DNA of 50,611 nucleotides from Pseudomonadota bacterium (lineage in GTDB: Bacteria; Pseudomonadota; Gammaproteobacteria; Burkholderiales; Chitinibacteraceae), in assembly GCA_026399755.1 (NCBI GenBank), contig JAPLQI010000017.1, forward strand, positions 1 through 50,611, written 5' to 3'. A model generated the notes under the pieces. The model did not search any database, was not told where the DNA came from, and saw only the letters and a list, made by a program, of their open reading frames with translations. A program made the position numbers and the translations under genes. Shown here in pieces: positions 1 to 9,528 of this stretch (the first letter of the stretch is position 1; each line of letters opens with the position of its first letter).

Positions 1-96
1 ACCCTCATGCAAAAAAAGATCGCCCCAAACACCCTAAGCCGCATGATTTTACAGCCTATAAATCAGGGGTTTGAGCTTAAGTTGATAGGATTGGGT
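1..96. repeat. 96-bp dispersed repeat, inverted copy at window end
   Basis: These bases match the reverse complement of 50470-50565 at 95 of 96 positions; the single difference lies in the TTAAGTTGAT / TTAAGATGAT segment. The element may extend to the left of the window. Its inner end carries the short motif TTAAGTTGATAGGATTG, which recurs in several intergenic regions here. It reads as non-coding. Confidence 0.9.
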
Positions 97-142
97 TTCA
101 CCCGCCCTACGAAAAACATTTCACTTAAGTTGATAGGATTGC
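77..142. repeat. Short direct repeats flanking a GGGTTTCACCCGCCCTAC segment
   Basis: CTTAAGTTGATAGGATTG occurs twice, near 77-94 and 124-141. Between the copies lies GGGTTTCACCCGCCCTAC (93-110), which is half of the long palindrome found complete at 43306-43364. This looks like a partial copy of the same MITE-like family, joined to the 96-bp repeat and ending just past the stop codon of the rbbA-like gene. Confidence 0.7.
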
Positions 143-144
143 TC

Positions 145-3024
145 CTATTTCCCCTGCTTTTTCAATAGCAATACAGAAGCCAATGTGAGCGCTGGAATAA
201 TGAGCATTAATGAAAAGAAAGCGCTGCTTAATTCAGTAAATCCAAGCCCTTTGGAAAAAGTGCCGCTGCTAATCGTTAAATAATATGAGGTTGGATAAAT
301 CTTCCCTACCCATGCTCCCAAGCCTTGTAATGAAGAAATAGGATCGATCATGCCAGAATATTGAATCGCCGGAATCATTGTGCCTATCGTTGCCACCGCA
401 ATCGCTGCAACCTGACTATTAGTCATGGTTGACGCCAATAAACCCAAACCTGTTGCGGCAGTTACATATAAAAAAGTAGCGACTAGCAAGGTGATAAAGC
501 TGCCTGTAAATGGCACTTTAAATAGCGTAATTGCCAATACAAACATGAGAATAAAACTAATCAGCGATAAAAATATATAGGGCAATTGCTTGCCTAATAG
601 GAATTCCAGCTTGGTAACCGGGGTGGTGTAAACATTCATAATTGAGCCTAATTCTTTTTCCCTGACCACGCCCAGCGCCATCAGCATGGCCGGAATAAAC
701 ACCAGCATCAGCGGAATTACCTTAGGCACCATCGCCACCAAGCTACGTAGCTCTGGGTTGTAAAGAAAACGCACTTGAATATCTGCCAAGGCTTTAGGTG
801 CTTGGCCTGTGACGCTCAGCGCCCAATCACTTAGCGTGTTTAAATGCATCGCTTGCACATAGCCTTTTACCGTTTCAGCTCGCATCGGCATTGCGCCATC
901 GATCCATACGCCTACTTCCGGCTTCGCGCCATTGGCTAAATCACGGCCAAAATTAGGAGGGATATTAATCGCCAAGGCCAACTCGCCCGAGCGCATCCTT
1001 TTGCTGATTTCTTCATGATTTTGCAAAGCAGGCCGCTCAATAAAATAGCGTGAGCCTGCAATCCGCAAGGCATAATCCTGACTGGCTTCGCTGTGATCTT
1101 GATCTAGCACCGCAAAATTCAGGTTTTCCACATCCATGCTAATTCCGTAACCCATCACCAACATCAGTAGCAAAGAGCCAATCAGGGCCATGGTCAGGCG
1201 GATGGGATCACGCCGCAGCTCAAGCGATTCACGCGCGCTATAGCAAAGCAGGCGACCAAGGCTAAAACGAGGTGGTGTCTCACGGCTGGAATCTTTGGCA
1301 GGAGCAGATTCATCATCGCTTGTAGGTTTATCTGCTGTCGCAGGTTTATCCGCTGTCGCAGGCTTATCCTCTGTGGCAAATTTATCCTTTGCCGCAGGTT
1401 TATCCGCTGTCACAGGCTTATCTGCTGCCTCAGGTTTTGCTTCTGTGGCAGGTGTCGATTCATCTTTTTTATCGGTTTTATCTGCCTCAGTTGCTTCTTC
1501 CAGATAGCCAATAAAGGCTTCTTCCAGATTTTTTGCTTTACGCTTTTCTACCAACTCTGCGGGGCTGCCGCTATCGAGCACCTTACCTGCGTGCATCATC
1601 GAGATTCGATCGCAGCGCTGTGCCTCATTCATAAAGTGGGTAGAAATAAAAATCGTCACGCCATCTTTACGCGCCAGATCGATCATCAACGCCCAAAACT
1701 GATCACGCGCTACAGGATCTACACCCGAAGTGGGCTCATCCAAAATCAAGACATCGGGTTTGTGTAATACCGCAACAGCCAGCTGCAAGCGCTGACGTAT
1801 GCCCAGTGGCAAGTCTTCTGGAAACTGCTTAAGCACCGATTTCAAACCAAAATGCTCGGTAAGCTCTGCCAGCCGGTCGGCCACTTCGTCCTCTGGCAGA
1901 TGAAATAATTTGGCGTGTAAATCCATGTTTTTTTCAACGGTCAGCTCGCTATACAGCGAGAAGGCTTGCGACATATAGCCCACGCGGCGGCGGGTTTCGA
2001 TATTGCTCGCATCGATGGGCTGGCCTAATAAGCTGGCCGTGCCTTTAGTCGGTGGCAGCAGGCCGGTGAGCATTTTCATCGTGGTTGATTTGCCACAGCC
2101 ATTCGAGCCTAAAAAACCAAAAATCTCGCCTTTCTCTACTTGCAGGGTGACATCATCCACGGCAATAAAATCACCAAAGCGCATTTGCAAGCCTTTGGCA
2201 TCGATCACAACCTCATCCATGCCTTCAGGGCGAGGTGGGATCTTTAATGACTCGTGGCCTTGGCGTTTTTCTTCTGGCAGCATGGCCAGAAAGGCTTCTT
2301 CAAGCGTGGATTTCTTCGTTTTCTCTTTCAGCTCGGCCGGGCTGCCAGTGCCCAAAACCTTGCCATCATCCACCGCCACCAGCCAATCGTATTGCTCTGC
2401 CTCCTCCATATACGCCGTTGCCACCATTACGCTCATGCTGGGGCGACGCTCACGGATTTCGGTAATTAGCTCCCAAAATTGACGGCGGGATAAAGGATCG
2501 ACACCGGTAGTAGGCTCGTCCAAAATCAATAAATCGGGGTCATGAATTAATGCGCAGCAAAGGCCTAGCTTTTGTTTCATCCCCCCCGATAGTTTTTGCG
2601 CTGGGCGATCAGAAAAATCAGTTAAGCCGGTGCTAGCCAGTAATTTTTCAATTCGCTGCTTGCGCTCACTACGGGATTGCCCAAACAAGTGGCCAAAGAA
2701 ATCAATATTTTCAAAGACCGATAAAGTGGGGTAAAGATTCTTTCCCAAGCCCTGCGGCATATAGGCAATGCGGCTACACACATTGCGCCTATGGCTGGCG
2801 CTGCGCATATCGCCACCCAATACTTCTACACCGCCCTGCTGAATTTTGCGTGCGCCAGCAATCAGCCCCAGCCATGTTGATTTGCCCACACCATCCGGGC
2901 CAATCAAGCCAACCATGCAGCCCGCTGGCACATCTAGGCTGACATCATCGGCAGCCTTAGTTTCACCATACAGATGGCTGAGGCCTTTTAAACGCACCAC
3001 TGGATCAGACGCTGGCTTACTCAT
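145..3024 (-). CDS. rbbA: RbbA-like ABC transporter: two ATPase domains fused to a permease
   Basis: This 959-residue inner-membrane protein carries two ABC ATPase domains followed by an ABC-2 type permease, the architecture of E. coli RbbA/YhiH. NBD1 has Walker [10 protein letters not shown] (42-50), signature LSGG (145-148) and Walker B LLILDEP (165-171). NBD2 has Walker A SNGCGKST (307-314) and Walker B (425-430), but its signature is the atypical LPLGIRQ (405-411), as I recall for this family. Residues 510-585 form a hydrophilic linker of repeated ADKPAT-like units. The first membrane helix is near 610-628 and the remaining helices lie C-terminal. It is the last gene of a three-gene operon and overlaps the HlyD-type gene by 4 bp. 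By family and context it powers export through the neighbouring adaptor and outer-membrane channel. The substrate cannot be told; a ribosome-associated role has been claimed for the E. coli protein. Confidence 0.88.
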   Translation of the reverse strand: MSKPASDPVVRLKGLSHLYGETKAADDVSLDVPAGCMVGLIGPDGVGKSTWLGLIAGARKIQQGGVEVLGGDMRSASHRRNVCSRIAYMPQGLGKNLYPTLSVFENIDFFGHLFGQSRSERKQRIEKLLASTGLTDFSDRPAQKLSGGMKQKLGLCCALIHDPDLLILDEPTTGVDPLSRRQFWELITEIRERRPSMSVMVATAYMEEAEQYDWLVAVDDGKVLGTGSPAELKEKTKKSTLEEAFLAMLPEEKRQGHESLKIPPRPEGMDEVVIDAKGLQMRFGDFIAVDDVTLQVEKGEIFGFLGSNGCGKSTTMKMLTGLLPPTKGTASLLGQPIDASNIETRRRVGYMSQAFSLYSELTVEKNMDLHAKLFHLPEDEVADRLAELTEHFGLKSVLKQFPEDLPLGIRQRLQLAVAVLHKPDVLILDEPTSGVDPVARDQFWALMIDLARKDGVTIFISTHFMNEAQRCDRISMMHAGKVLDSGSPAELVEKRKAKNLEEAFIGYLEEATEADKTDKKDESTPATEAKPEAADKPVTADKPAAKDKFATEDKPATADKPATADKPTSDDESAPAKDSSRETPPRFSLGRLLCYSARESLELRRDPIRLTMALIGSLLLMLVMGYGISMDVENLNFAVLDQDHSEASQDYALRIAGSRYFIERPALQNHEEISKRMRSGELALAINIPPNFGRDLANGAKPEVGVWIDGAMPMRAETVKGYVQAMHLNTLSDWALSVTGQAPKALADIQVRFLYNPELRSLVAMVPKVIPLMLVFIPAMLMALGVVREKELGSIMNVYTTPVTKLEFLLGKQLPYIFLSLISFILMFVLAITLFKVPFTGSFITLLVATFLYVTAATGLGLLASTMTNSQVAAIAVATIGTMIPAIQYSGMIDPISSLQGLGAWVGKIYPTSYYLTISSGTFSKGLGFTELSSAFFSLMLIIPALTLASVLLLKKQGK
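1324..1440 (-). repeat. In-frame 18-bp minisatellite in rbbA linker
   Basis: About six imperfect copies of an 18-bp unit (plus strand TTATCCGCTGTCGCAGGT) lie head to tail inside the rbbA-like gene. They encode the Ala-Asp-Lys-Pro-rich linker between the second ATPase domain and the permease. The unit length is a multiple of three, so changes in copy number would keep the frame. Confidence 0.75.
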
Positions 3025-4094
3025 GGCAAGTTCACTTTAAGCTCTTTGGCCCAAGGCTGAGATGCATTCAACTGCACATGGGCCACGCCCGGCACGCCTG
3101 TTTTTACGTTGTGAATATTCTTTTTCAATAGCTCAGGATCGATCCTTGCCTTGATGCGGAACATTAGTTTTTCGCGCTCGCTTTCTGTTTCTACTGTTTT
3201 GGGCGTGAATTGGGCAACGTCCGCCACAAAAGACACCTTAGCCGGTATCACATATTGCTTTGCCGCATCGAGCACCAGGCGCACATCAGCCCCCAGCGCC
3301 ACCCGCCCTGCCAAATTGGTCGGCAGGAAAAACGTCATATATACATCGCTTAAATCAATCAGGCTGAGCACATTACCGCCATTACCCACCACTTCACCCG
3401 GCTGCGCCACCCTAAACTGAACGCGCCCAGCCAGCGGCGCACGCAAAATTCCGTCTTCTAAATCACTTTCTAAACGCTTCACGCCGGCGTCAGCAGCAAG
3501 AATGCCTGCCTCTGCCTGCTGCACCTGTGCATGAGCCGCACGAATACCTGCATCTGCAGTGGCAATCTGCGCTTTGGCCACGGTCACAGCGGCCCGAGCA
3601 TTATTGAGCCGAGCGCTATCGTTATCGGCCTCTTGCACCGAAGTGGCTCGCTCTAGCAGCAAGGCCTTCGATCTGGCCGCTGTTTTTCCTGCCAAATCTA
3701 GCTCAGAATTTCTTTGCAGCAATACCGCCTGCGCTGTAACCGCATCTGCATCGCGTTGGGAAATTTGCGCCTGGGCAGCATCTTTTCGACTGATCGCATT
3801 GGCCAGCTCTGCCCTTGCCTGCAGTAGCTGTGCTTGCAATGCCGACATATCCATTTTGGCGAGCACATCATTTTGCTTCACCAAATCGCCTTCTTTGACT
3901 AAGATTTCCTGCACCCGCCCCGCCATCTTGCTGGCCACATTCACCTCGGTGGCTTCCAGACGCCCATTACTGGCGGCAAAGTCCTTAGGCTCATCATCGT
4001 CTTTATGCACAAAAAACCAAATTGCAACCCCAGCCACCAGCAATACCAGAGCCACGCCCGCGCCAATCAAGCCATTTTTGAGTGTCAGTTTCAT
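3021..4094 (-). CDS. HlyD-family periplasmic adaptor protein (membrane fusion protein)
   Basis: This 357-residue adaptor would link the inner-membrane pump to the outer-membrane channel. A single N-terminal anchor (about residues 9-29) is followed by a first lipoyl half-motif near 50-75 ([20 protein letters not shown]). A long Ala/Gln-rich alpha-helical hairpin spans about 85-205. The second lipoyl half ([14 protein letters not shown]) and a beta-barrel region follow. It resembles YhiI, the usual partner of RbbA. Its start overlaps the stop of the outer-membrane factor gene by 4 bp, and its stop overlaps the rbbA start by 4 bp, which implies translational coupling. The length is normal for the family. 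Confidence 0.88.
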   Translation of the reverse strand: MKLTLKNGLIGAGVALVLLVAGVAIWFFVHKDDDEPKDFAASNGRLEATEVNVASKMAGRVQEILVKEGDLVKQNDVLAKMDMSALQAQLLQARAELANAISRKDAAQAQISQRDADAVTAQAVLLQRNSELDLAGKTAARSKALLLERATSVQEADNDSARLNNARAAVTVAKAQIATADAGIRAAHAQVQQAEAGILAADAGVKRLESDLEDGILRAPLAGRVQFRVAQPGEVVGNGGNVLSLIDLSDVYMTFFLPTNLAGRVALGADVRLVLDAAKQYVIPAKVSFVADVAQFTPKTVETESEREKLMFRIKARIDPELLKKNIHNVKTGVPGVAHVQLNASQPWAKELKVNLP

Positions 4095-5542
4095 TTTTCT
4101 TCCTTTTTGCCAGCAGGCGTCAGCAACTCATCTTGTCCACCACCCACGGCCACATAAAGATCCACGGTGCTGGATAATCGGGCACGCCGCAGCTGCACCA
4201 GTGCTTGCTCAGCACTAAATAAGGCGCGTTTGGCATCCAATACTTCTAAGTAGGTAATTGCGCCATGCTCATAGCGCAGATCAGCCAGCCGTGTGCGCTC
4301 TGCCTCGAACTTCACCAGTTCGGTTTGCTCCGCCAGTTGAACAGTCAGCCAATGCTGGGCAGCCAAGGCATTCGATACATCACGAAAAGCACTGCGCACG
4401 GTGCTTTCGTAATTGGCCACGGCCAGATGCTTACGTGCTTCGGCCAGATCCAAATTGTGTTGAGTCAGCCCTGCATCAAATAGCGGCAAAGAAATCTGCG
4501 GTAGAAAGCTCCAAACTTGCTGCCCAGAGCTAAAGAGGCGATCCAGATCACTACTCGCCATTCCCGCCATCCCCGTGAGGGTAATACTAGGGAAAAAGGC
4601 AGCGCGGGCCGCATTTACATTGGCTCGGCTTGCTTTGAGCTTTTGCTCGGCGGCGCGCAAATCTGGGCGCTGGAGTAAAAGATCGCTCGGTAAACCGGCC
4701 GCAATCTCACGCTCCAAGCCCTGCTGATCTAACGCTAAATGAGTGGTTCTTGGTAAATCAGCATGCCCTGTGAGCTGGGCCAATAAAGCCGTATTTTGAG
4801 CCTGCTGGCGCTTTAAGACGGCCAGCTCGCTACGGGTAGAAAACATCAGAACTTGTGCTTGTCGCAAAACCAAATCTGAAGCGCTGCCTACATCCACACG
4901 CCGCTGCATAATTCGAAGCGACTCTTCGCGGCTAGCCAAGGTTTTTTCTGCTAAAGACAACCGCTCGGCCAGCTCTAAATCTTGCAAATAGCTATTGCTC
5001 ACTAAGGCAATTAAGCTGATCTGAAACGCCTGTTTGGCTTCTGCGCTCGCCAGAAATTGCGCCAAGGCCACCTCATTTAAGCTGCTAACTCTTCCCCAAA
5101 AATCCAGCTCATAGCTAGCCAGACTAAAGCCCACCTGATACTGACTTCCTAGCAAAGTTTTACGGACTGGCGATAAATCCGCAGGCTTACGGGCGCGCCC
5201 TGCTTCTGCCCCCACCGCCACCATAGGCCAACGATTTGCATCCTGAATGCCATACAGCGCTTTTGCCTCTGCCACGCGCGCACTGGCCACTTGCAAATCG
5301 CTGTTATAAGCCAGCGCATTGCTAATCAGCCCTTGCAAATACGGATCAACAAACAGGTTTTTCCAGCCCAAGCTAGCAGCTGCCGTAGCTTGGGCAGAGG
5401 GAGGGGTTTGGGCAGCAGGGTAATAGGCAGGAAGAGGATGGCCGTGTTTCTCGGCCTGAGGGGCAGCGGCACAAGCCACTAAAAGAGCGCAGGCGCAGGG
5501 AATAGCCCTACGCAACGTAATCTGGAGCTTTAGCATATGCAC
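4091..5542 (-). CDS. Outer-membrane efflux lipoprotein, NodT/OprM family
   Basis: This 483-residue TolC-like channel protein is first in the export operon. The N-terminus is a lipoprotein signal ending in LLVAC, so the mature protein should be acylated and sit in the outer membrane. Two OEP repeats follow with typical family segments (ELDFWGRV, DLLLQRPDLRAAE, and a second coiled-coil repeat near the C-terminus). The open frame begins with GTG at 5542, with an in-frame ATG six bases later (5536); an AGAG-like element lies just upstream and either start is possible. Together with the adaptor and RbbA-like ATPase it forms a complete trans-envelope pump. The substrate is unknown. Confidence 0.88.
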   Translation of the reverse strand: MHMLKLQITLRRAIPCACALLVACAAAPQAEKHGHPLPAYYPAAQTPPSAQATAAASLGWKNLFVDPYLQGLISNALAYNSDLQVASARVAEAKALYGIQDANRWPMVAVGAEAGRARKPADLSPVRKTLLGSQYQVGFSLASYELDFWGRVSSLNEVALAQFLASAEAKQAFQISLIALVSNSYLQDLELAERLSLAEKTLASREESLRIMQRRVDVGSASDLVLRQAQVLMFSTRSELAVLKRQQAQNTALLAQLTGHADLPRTTHLALDQQGLEREIAAGLPSDLLLQRPDLRAAEQKLKASRANVNAARAAFFPSITLTGMAGMASSDLDRLFSSGQQVWSFLPQISLPLFDAGLTQHNLDLAEARKHLAVANYESTVRSAFRDVSNALAAQHWLTVQLAEQTELVKFEAERTRLADLRYEHGAITYLEVLDAKRALFSAEQALVQLRRARLSSTVDLYVAVGGGQDELLTPAGKKEEK

Positions 5543-5860
5543 AGCATCTCTATTACGGATACAGATAAATACCTGTAAGAGACACCATTAGATCATGAAA
5601 GTTAGCCTTAATATTTTTCTGTGAATAGTGTACAACCTTTCATCACTAGCTGATTATCATTCAGAGATAAGACAGAAAATATGCAAATATTAATCAGCTC
5701 AATCACGGCAAGTTTTCATTTTTCCAACTAAATCTTTAAAAAAATTATCTTCATTGCGGGCATACAGAAACCACGCGAATTAAACTAAGAACAAAAATCA
5801 CAATCAAGCAGATAGAAAAATGAAACTCTCACTACGAATTATCATCAAAGAGCTTTAACT
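5543..5860. other. AT-rich intergenic region, no gene seen
   Basis: These 318 bases separate the export operon from the small exported protein gene. Both flanking genes are on the minus strand, so the right part is downstream of the orphan gene and the left part should hold the export operon promoter. On the minus strand TTACAG and TAATAG are spaced 17 bases apart just upstream of the operon, a weak promoter candidate. I see no coding potential, tRNA or clear terminator. Confidence 0.5.
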
Positions 5861-6301
5861 TTATTTAGAACACTGCGCAGATAAATACTTAGTGATGTTT
5901 ACCTCACCCTCTTCTTTATTCCTAAAATCCGCTTCAACAGAGCGCCTGTTTTTTGCAAAGGTAAAATAAACAGGGACACTGATTCTGCCGCCATCGACAA
6001 TGCACAGCAGCTCATTATCTGTTAAACCTCGGCAATCATAAATTTTGCTTTCCGAACGATGATCATTAATAACCCCCTCCAGTGCATTCCCACTGTCGGA
6101 CATCGCCAAACTTAAAACCAGCTGATTATTTTTTTCTCCATTAACAAAATGCCCTTTGCATTCCAGCCCAGCAAAGCTAGCAAAATATTCACCCGCAGAT
6201 TTAAAAATACTTTTAGTACTTTGCTTATTGTCTGTTGAATCACCGGCGTAAATGGCCGGGCAATTAAATAAAACAACAGCCGCCAATAAAATATTTTTCA
6301 T
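5861..6301 (-). CDS. Small exported protein of unknown function
   Basis: I do not recognise this 146-residue protein. It starts with a clear Sec signal (MKNILLAAVVLFNCPAIYAG, probable cleavage after YA) and has about 125 mature residues with four cysteines (in LECKG, YDCRG, LLCIV and AQCSK), enough for two periplasmic disulfides. The open frame extends upstream to 6382, but the ATG at 6301 follows an AAAGAGAAAAAG purine run and makes a proper signal peptide, so I chose it. The gene is visibly more AT-rich than its neighbours. It lies 80 bases downstream of the MBL hydrolase gene on the same strand. Transfer from elsewhere is possible. Confidence 0.65.
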   Translation of the reverse strand: MKNILLAAVVLFNCPAIYAGDSTDNKQSTKSIFKSAGEYFASFAGLECKGHFVNGEKNNQLVLSLAMSDSGNALEGVINDHRSESKIYDCRGLTDNELLCIVDGGRISVPVYFTFAKNRRSVEADFRNKEEGEVNITKYLSAQCSK

Positions 6302-6381
6302 CTTTTTCTCTTTAATTAATAGCGGATTGAAATGATTAAGCAGGCCAGAAAATAATTCAGGTGGCATACCAGCTTTGGTCA

Positions 6382-7158
6382 TTAAATAGCTTCACTTACT
6401 AAGCGCATACCGTCATAACCCACTACCATACCCGCAGGTAATTCTTGCGAGAGGGCTTGGTATTCCAGCTCGTGGGTCATATGGATCATCACGGTTTGCT
6501 TTGCACCAATTTGCTTGGCGGCGGCAATGGCTTGATCAACAGAAAAATGCGTAGGGTGAGCCACACGGCGCAGGCAATCTAAGAATACGATGTCTAGGCC
6601 TTGCAGCTTGGCAATGCTGGAAGCGGGGATTTCAGACACATCGGTTAAGTACGCCACATTGCCGATGCGATAGCCCAGAATCGGCCATTTTCCGTGCATG
6701 AGGGGAATCGGCTCGATAGCGATACCTGCAAACTCAAAGGTGCTATCACTCACCGGGTGCAGGGTGAGCACCGGTTTATCCCAGAAATTATTAGGCGGAA
6801 ACAGGGTATAGGGAAAGCGCTGGCGGATATGGTCGAGCATAAACTCGTTACCAAACACCGGAATGGCGGCTTTTTGCAGCCAGCAAAAAGCGCGAATATC
6901 GTCGATACCATTTAAATGATCTGCGTGTGGATGGGTATAAAGCACCGCATCCACATGCAATAGCTGTTCGCGCAGGGCTTGATGACGCAGATCGGGGCCG
7001 GTATCGATCAGAAAAGTTTTACCGCCAGCACGCAGCACGGCAGAGGCGCGGGTACGGCTGTTTTTAGGGTCGGTAGAGGCGCAAGTCGGGCAGGCACAAC
7101 CCAGCGCTGGCGAGCCACCGCTAGAACCTACTCCCAGTAAAAGCGCCTCTACTTTCAT
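6382..7158 (-). CDS. MBL-fold metallohydrolase, PhnP-like
   Basis: This 258-residue metallo-beta-lactamase-fold protein carries the metal-binding motif HPHADH (76-81), with later metal ligands probable in the LMHGKW, YLTDVS and IHMTHE segments. A cysteine cluster near the N-terminus (C21, C23, C26) resembles the structural zinc site of PhnP, the phosphodiesterase of the C-P lyase pathway. No other phn genes are nearby. The gene overlaps the end of tatD by 4 bp, so it is probably translated with it. The likely activity is hydrolysis of a cyclic phosphodiester or related ester; the substrate is not known. Confidence 0.82.
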   Translation of the reverse strand: MKVEALLLGVGSSGGSPALGCACPTCASTDPKNSRTRASAVLRAGGKTFLIDTGPDLRHQALREQLLHVDAVLYTHPHADHLNGIDDIRAFCWLQKAAIPVFGNEFMLDHIRQRFPYTLFPPNNFWDKPVLTLHPVSDSTFEFAGIAIEPIPLMHGKWPILGYRIGNVAYLTDVSEIPASSIAKLQGLDIVFLDCLRRVAHPTHFSVDQAIAAAKQIGAKQTVMIHMTHELEYQALSQELPAGMVVGYDGMRLVSEAI

Positions 7159-7925
7159 ACAGTGGCCCGGTGAAAAAGTTTAAAGAAGTTAGCGGTACTG
7201 GCGTCAGCAATCTGATTCACGCTAATCCCGCGCAAATCGGCAATTGATTCGGCTACATGGCGCACCCAAGCTGGCTGGTTTTGCTTACCACGAAATGGAA
7301 CGGGGGCCAGATAGGGCGAATCGGTTTCGATCAGCATTCTGTCTAAGGGCACTAAACGCGCCACTTCATGCAGCTCAACGGCTTTTTTGAATGAAACGAT
7401 GCCAGAGAAAGAAATATAAAACCCTAGCTCCATCGCGGCTTGTGCCACTTCCCAGCTCTCTGTAAAGCAGTGTAATACGCCACCTACTTCCGCTGCACCT
7501 TCTTCTTTAAGAATGCGAATCGTATCCTCCGCTGAAGAACGGGTATGAATAATTAGCGGCAAACCAGCTATTTTTGCAGAGCGAATATGCACTCTAAAGC
7601 GCTCACGCTGCCATTCTAAATCGCCTTGCAAGCGATAATAATCTAAGCCTGTTTCGCCAATCGCCACTACCTTTTTATGTAAAGCCAGCTCAACAAGCTG
7701 CTCTACCGTTGGCTCTGGCGTGTCTTCATAATCAGGGTGCACACCAACTGAGGCAAAGATATTAGCGTGCGCATCGGCAAGGGCCAATACCGAGGGCAGC
7801 TCAGGCAAATTTACCGCCACACACAAAGCATGCGTTACTTTGTTTTCAGCCATCTTAGCTAAGTGCTGATCTATATTGGCAGCAAGATCGGGGAAATTAA
7901 TATGGCAATGCGAATCAATAAACAT
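7155..7925 (-). CDS. tatD: TatD-family metal-dependent hydrolase/DNase
   Basis: This 256-residue TIM-barrel hydrolase belongs to the TatD/YcfH family. Metal-site motifs are visible in order: DSHCHINF (4-11), GETGLDYYR, IIHTRSS, HCFTES and ETDSPYLAP. Family members are reported as Mg-dependent 3'-5' exonucleases or deoxyribonucleases. It continues the tmk-holB-pilZ run on the minus strand after a 206-bp gap and overlaps the MBL gene by 4 bp. YcfH also sits after tmk-holB in E. coli, so the context supports the call, although this family has several paralogues. Confidence 0.88.
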   Translation of the reverse strand: MFIDSHCHINFPDLAANIDQHLAKMAENKVTHALCVAVNLPELPSVLALADAHANIFASVGVHPDYEDTPEPTVEQLVELALHKKVVAIGETGLDYYRLQGDLEWQRERFRVHIRSAKIAGLPLIIHTRSSAEDTIRILKEEGAAEVGGVLHCFTESWEVAQAAMELGFYISFSGIVSFKKAVELHEVARLVPLDRMLIETDSPYLAPVPFRGKQNQPAWVRHVAESIADLRGISVNQIADASTANFFKLFHRATV

Positions 7926-8078
7926 AGGGACTTCGAGGCGATTAATAAGGTTTTAAGCAAGAATACAGGTATATAAAAAATAAAGTGGCTAGCAAAAAGC
8001 ACATTAAGTGAGAAGAGATTTGGACACATCACAGTTCATTCTTTGATTTTCTCTGTGAAACTCTGTGTCCTCCGTGTT

Positions 8079-8104
8079 CTCTGTGGTTCAAGATTTGGGT
8101 TTTT
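8079..8104. repeat. 25-bp intergenic repeat, inverted copy near 35430
   Basis: The reverse complement of this segment (AAAACCCAAATCTTGAACCAC plus GGAG/AGAG) recurs at 35430-35454 with one mismatch. The preceding bases (from about 8048) are a run of CTCTGTG-like imperfect repeats. It lies between pilZ and tatD and has no coding role that I can see. Confidence 0.65.
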
Positions 8105-8131
8105 GTTCGCACCAGACTAAATCACGAACAA

Positions 8132-8497
8132 TTACATCGTGTGCGTCGTACGAGCAGATTGCAAATAGCCGCCCAACAAGCCTTCAATCTTGGTTTTGGC
8201 CTGATTGCCCGCTTCATTGCCAGAAAATTTCACGCCTATTCCCTGCTGGTGATTATTATTCGCGCCCTGAGGGGTAATCCAGACCACATTGCCAGACACC
8301 GCAATTTTGGCCGGATCATCCAGCAGCGACAGCAGCATAAATACTTCATCGCCCAGTACATAGGCTTTATTGGTCGGAATAAAAATCCCGCCGCCTTTTA
8401 AAAAGGGCATATATGAGGCGTATAAAGCGGCTTTTTCTTTGATATTTAGCGATAGCACACCAGGGCGCGAGACTGGTGCTTTGATAGGTTCACTCAT
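8132..8497 (-). CDS. pilZ: Type IV pilus assembly protein PilZ
   Basis: This 121-residue protein closely resembles the PilZ of type IV pilus systems. Typical segments are GVLSLNIKEKAALYASYMPF, GGIFIPTNKAYVLGDEVFML and VVWITPQGA. It lacks the RxxxR and [D/N]xSxxG motifs that bind cyclic-di-GMP, as expected for this founding subfamily, so it probably acts by protein contacts in pilus assembly and twitching. Its start overlaps the holB stop by 4 bp, the conserved holB-pilZ pairing seen in many proteobacteria. Confidence 0.9.
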   Translation of the reverse strand: MSEPIKAPVSRPGVLSLNIKEKAALYASYMPFLKGGGIFIPTNKAYVLGDEVFMLLSLLDDPAKIAVSGNVVWITPQGANNNHQQGIGVKFSGNEAGNQAKTKIEGLLGGYLQSARTTHTM

Positions 8498-9513
8498 TTT
8501 CTTCCTCTGCTGCTTTTGCCACGCAATGCATCTAAGTAAGCAAACAATAAAGATTCAAATACTAAACGCTGATTTAAGGGGTGATGCGCTAGGCGCATGG
8601 CCTCGTTCAAGCGATCTGTGTAATGAAAAAAAGCGGGCGACTGCGTTGCGATACGGCGTAAATCGCTGTCCCAATCAGGATAATAGCGAAGTTTACCGCT
8701 CATCTTTATATTGATTAAATCGTGCACCCATTTTTGTAGCCAGCTCACCACTAAAGCCATCTCTAGTTTAGCCTTTTCCAGCTCTGCGGCCACAGCCAAT
8801 ACATCTAAAACCGCTGGATTAGCAATATGGCTTAAAAATGCTTTGCGATTAGGCAGCCATTCGGCACTCGCATCGTCCAGCGCGGCCAAGGGCGCTCCGC
8901 CGGTATGAGCCAAATGAAGAGCGGGATTGACCACCTGCTGCTGTGCCAGCCACGCCATTGCCACAGCTTGATCAGGCGTTGCCATAGGAAACACACGGCA
9001 TCGACTGCGTATGGTGGGTAATAAACGCCGCCAGTGATTAGAGACCAAGATAAACACCGCACCAGACGGTGGCTCTTCCAATGTTTTTAAAAAGGCATTC
9101 GCAGCGGCAATATTTAATGCCTCTGCTGGATACACCAAGGTAACGCGAATGCCCTTACGATGCGCGGTCAGATTCACAAAATCAGCCAGATCACGAATAT
9201 CATCGACGCCAATCACCTGCGATTTACGCTTAGGCTTGGCGTCTTCGCTAGCCTCTGCGTCAGCGTCACCAGGGGAAACAATCCGAAAATCAGGGTGATT
9301 ACCGGCCAAATACCAACGGCAACCATCACATACGCCACATGGTGCGGTGGTTTTTTCTTCGTCTTCACAAAGTAGAAACTGTGCCAAATACTCAGCAAAG
9401 CGTTTTTTACCGATGCCTTCCTCACCCGTGATCAGCATGGCGTGTGGCAGGCGATCGATTTCACGCATCAATTGCGACCAAGGCGCTGCTTGCCAAGGGT
9501 AAAGTGTTTTCAT
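8494..9513 (-). CDS. holB: DNA polymerase III subunit delta prime
   Basis: This 339-residue clamp-loader subunit belongs to the DnaX complex that opens the beta clamp onto primed DNA. It has a P-loop-like GEEGIGKK (30-37), a four-cysteine zinc site (C49, C59, C62, C65), the LLKTLEEPP-type segment (AFLKTLEEPPSGAVFILVS) and an SRC sensor (IRSRCRVF). The length is normal. It follows tmk by 15 bases and overlaps pilZ by 4 bp, so tmk-holB-pilZ is probably one transcription unit. Confidence 0.92.
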   Translation of the reverse strand: MKTLYPWQAAPWSQLMREIDRLPHAMLITGEEGIGKKRFAEYLAQFLLCEDEEKTTAPCGVCDGCRWYLAGNHPDFRIVSPGDADAEASEDAKPKRKSQVIGVDDIRDLADFVNLTAHRKGIRVTLVYPAEALNIAAANAFLKTLEEPPSGAVFILVSNHWRRLLPTIRSRCRVFPMATPDQAVAMAWLAQQQVVNPALHLAHTGGAPLAALDDASAEWLPNRKAFLSHIANPAVLDVLAVAAELEKAKLEMALVVSWLQKWVHDLINIKMSGKLRYYPDWDSDLRRIATQSPAFFHYTDRLNEAMRLAHHPLNQRLVFESLLFAYLDALRGKSSRGRK

Positions 9514-9528
9514 CGTGGCACTCGCGCG

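Noticed and set aside
2003-2482. 159-codon plus-strand open frame
   Set aside because: It is antisense to the ATPase domains of the rbbA-like gene; its translation is a codon mirror of those domains.
3559-4218. 219-codon plus-strand open frame
   Set aside because: It lies antisense to the hlyD-type gene and the end of the outer-membrane factor gene. Its product is Ala/Ser-rich low complexity with no family features, while the minus-strand frames encode clear domains.
8370-8714. 114-codon plus-strand frame across pilZ and holB
   Set aside because: It is antisense to two recognised genes and has no motif or ribosome site.
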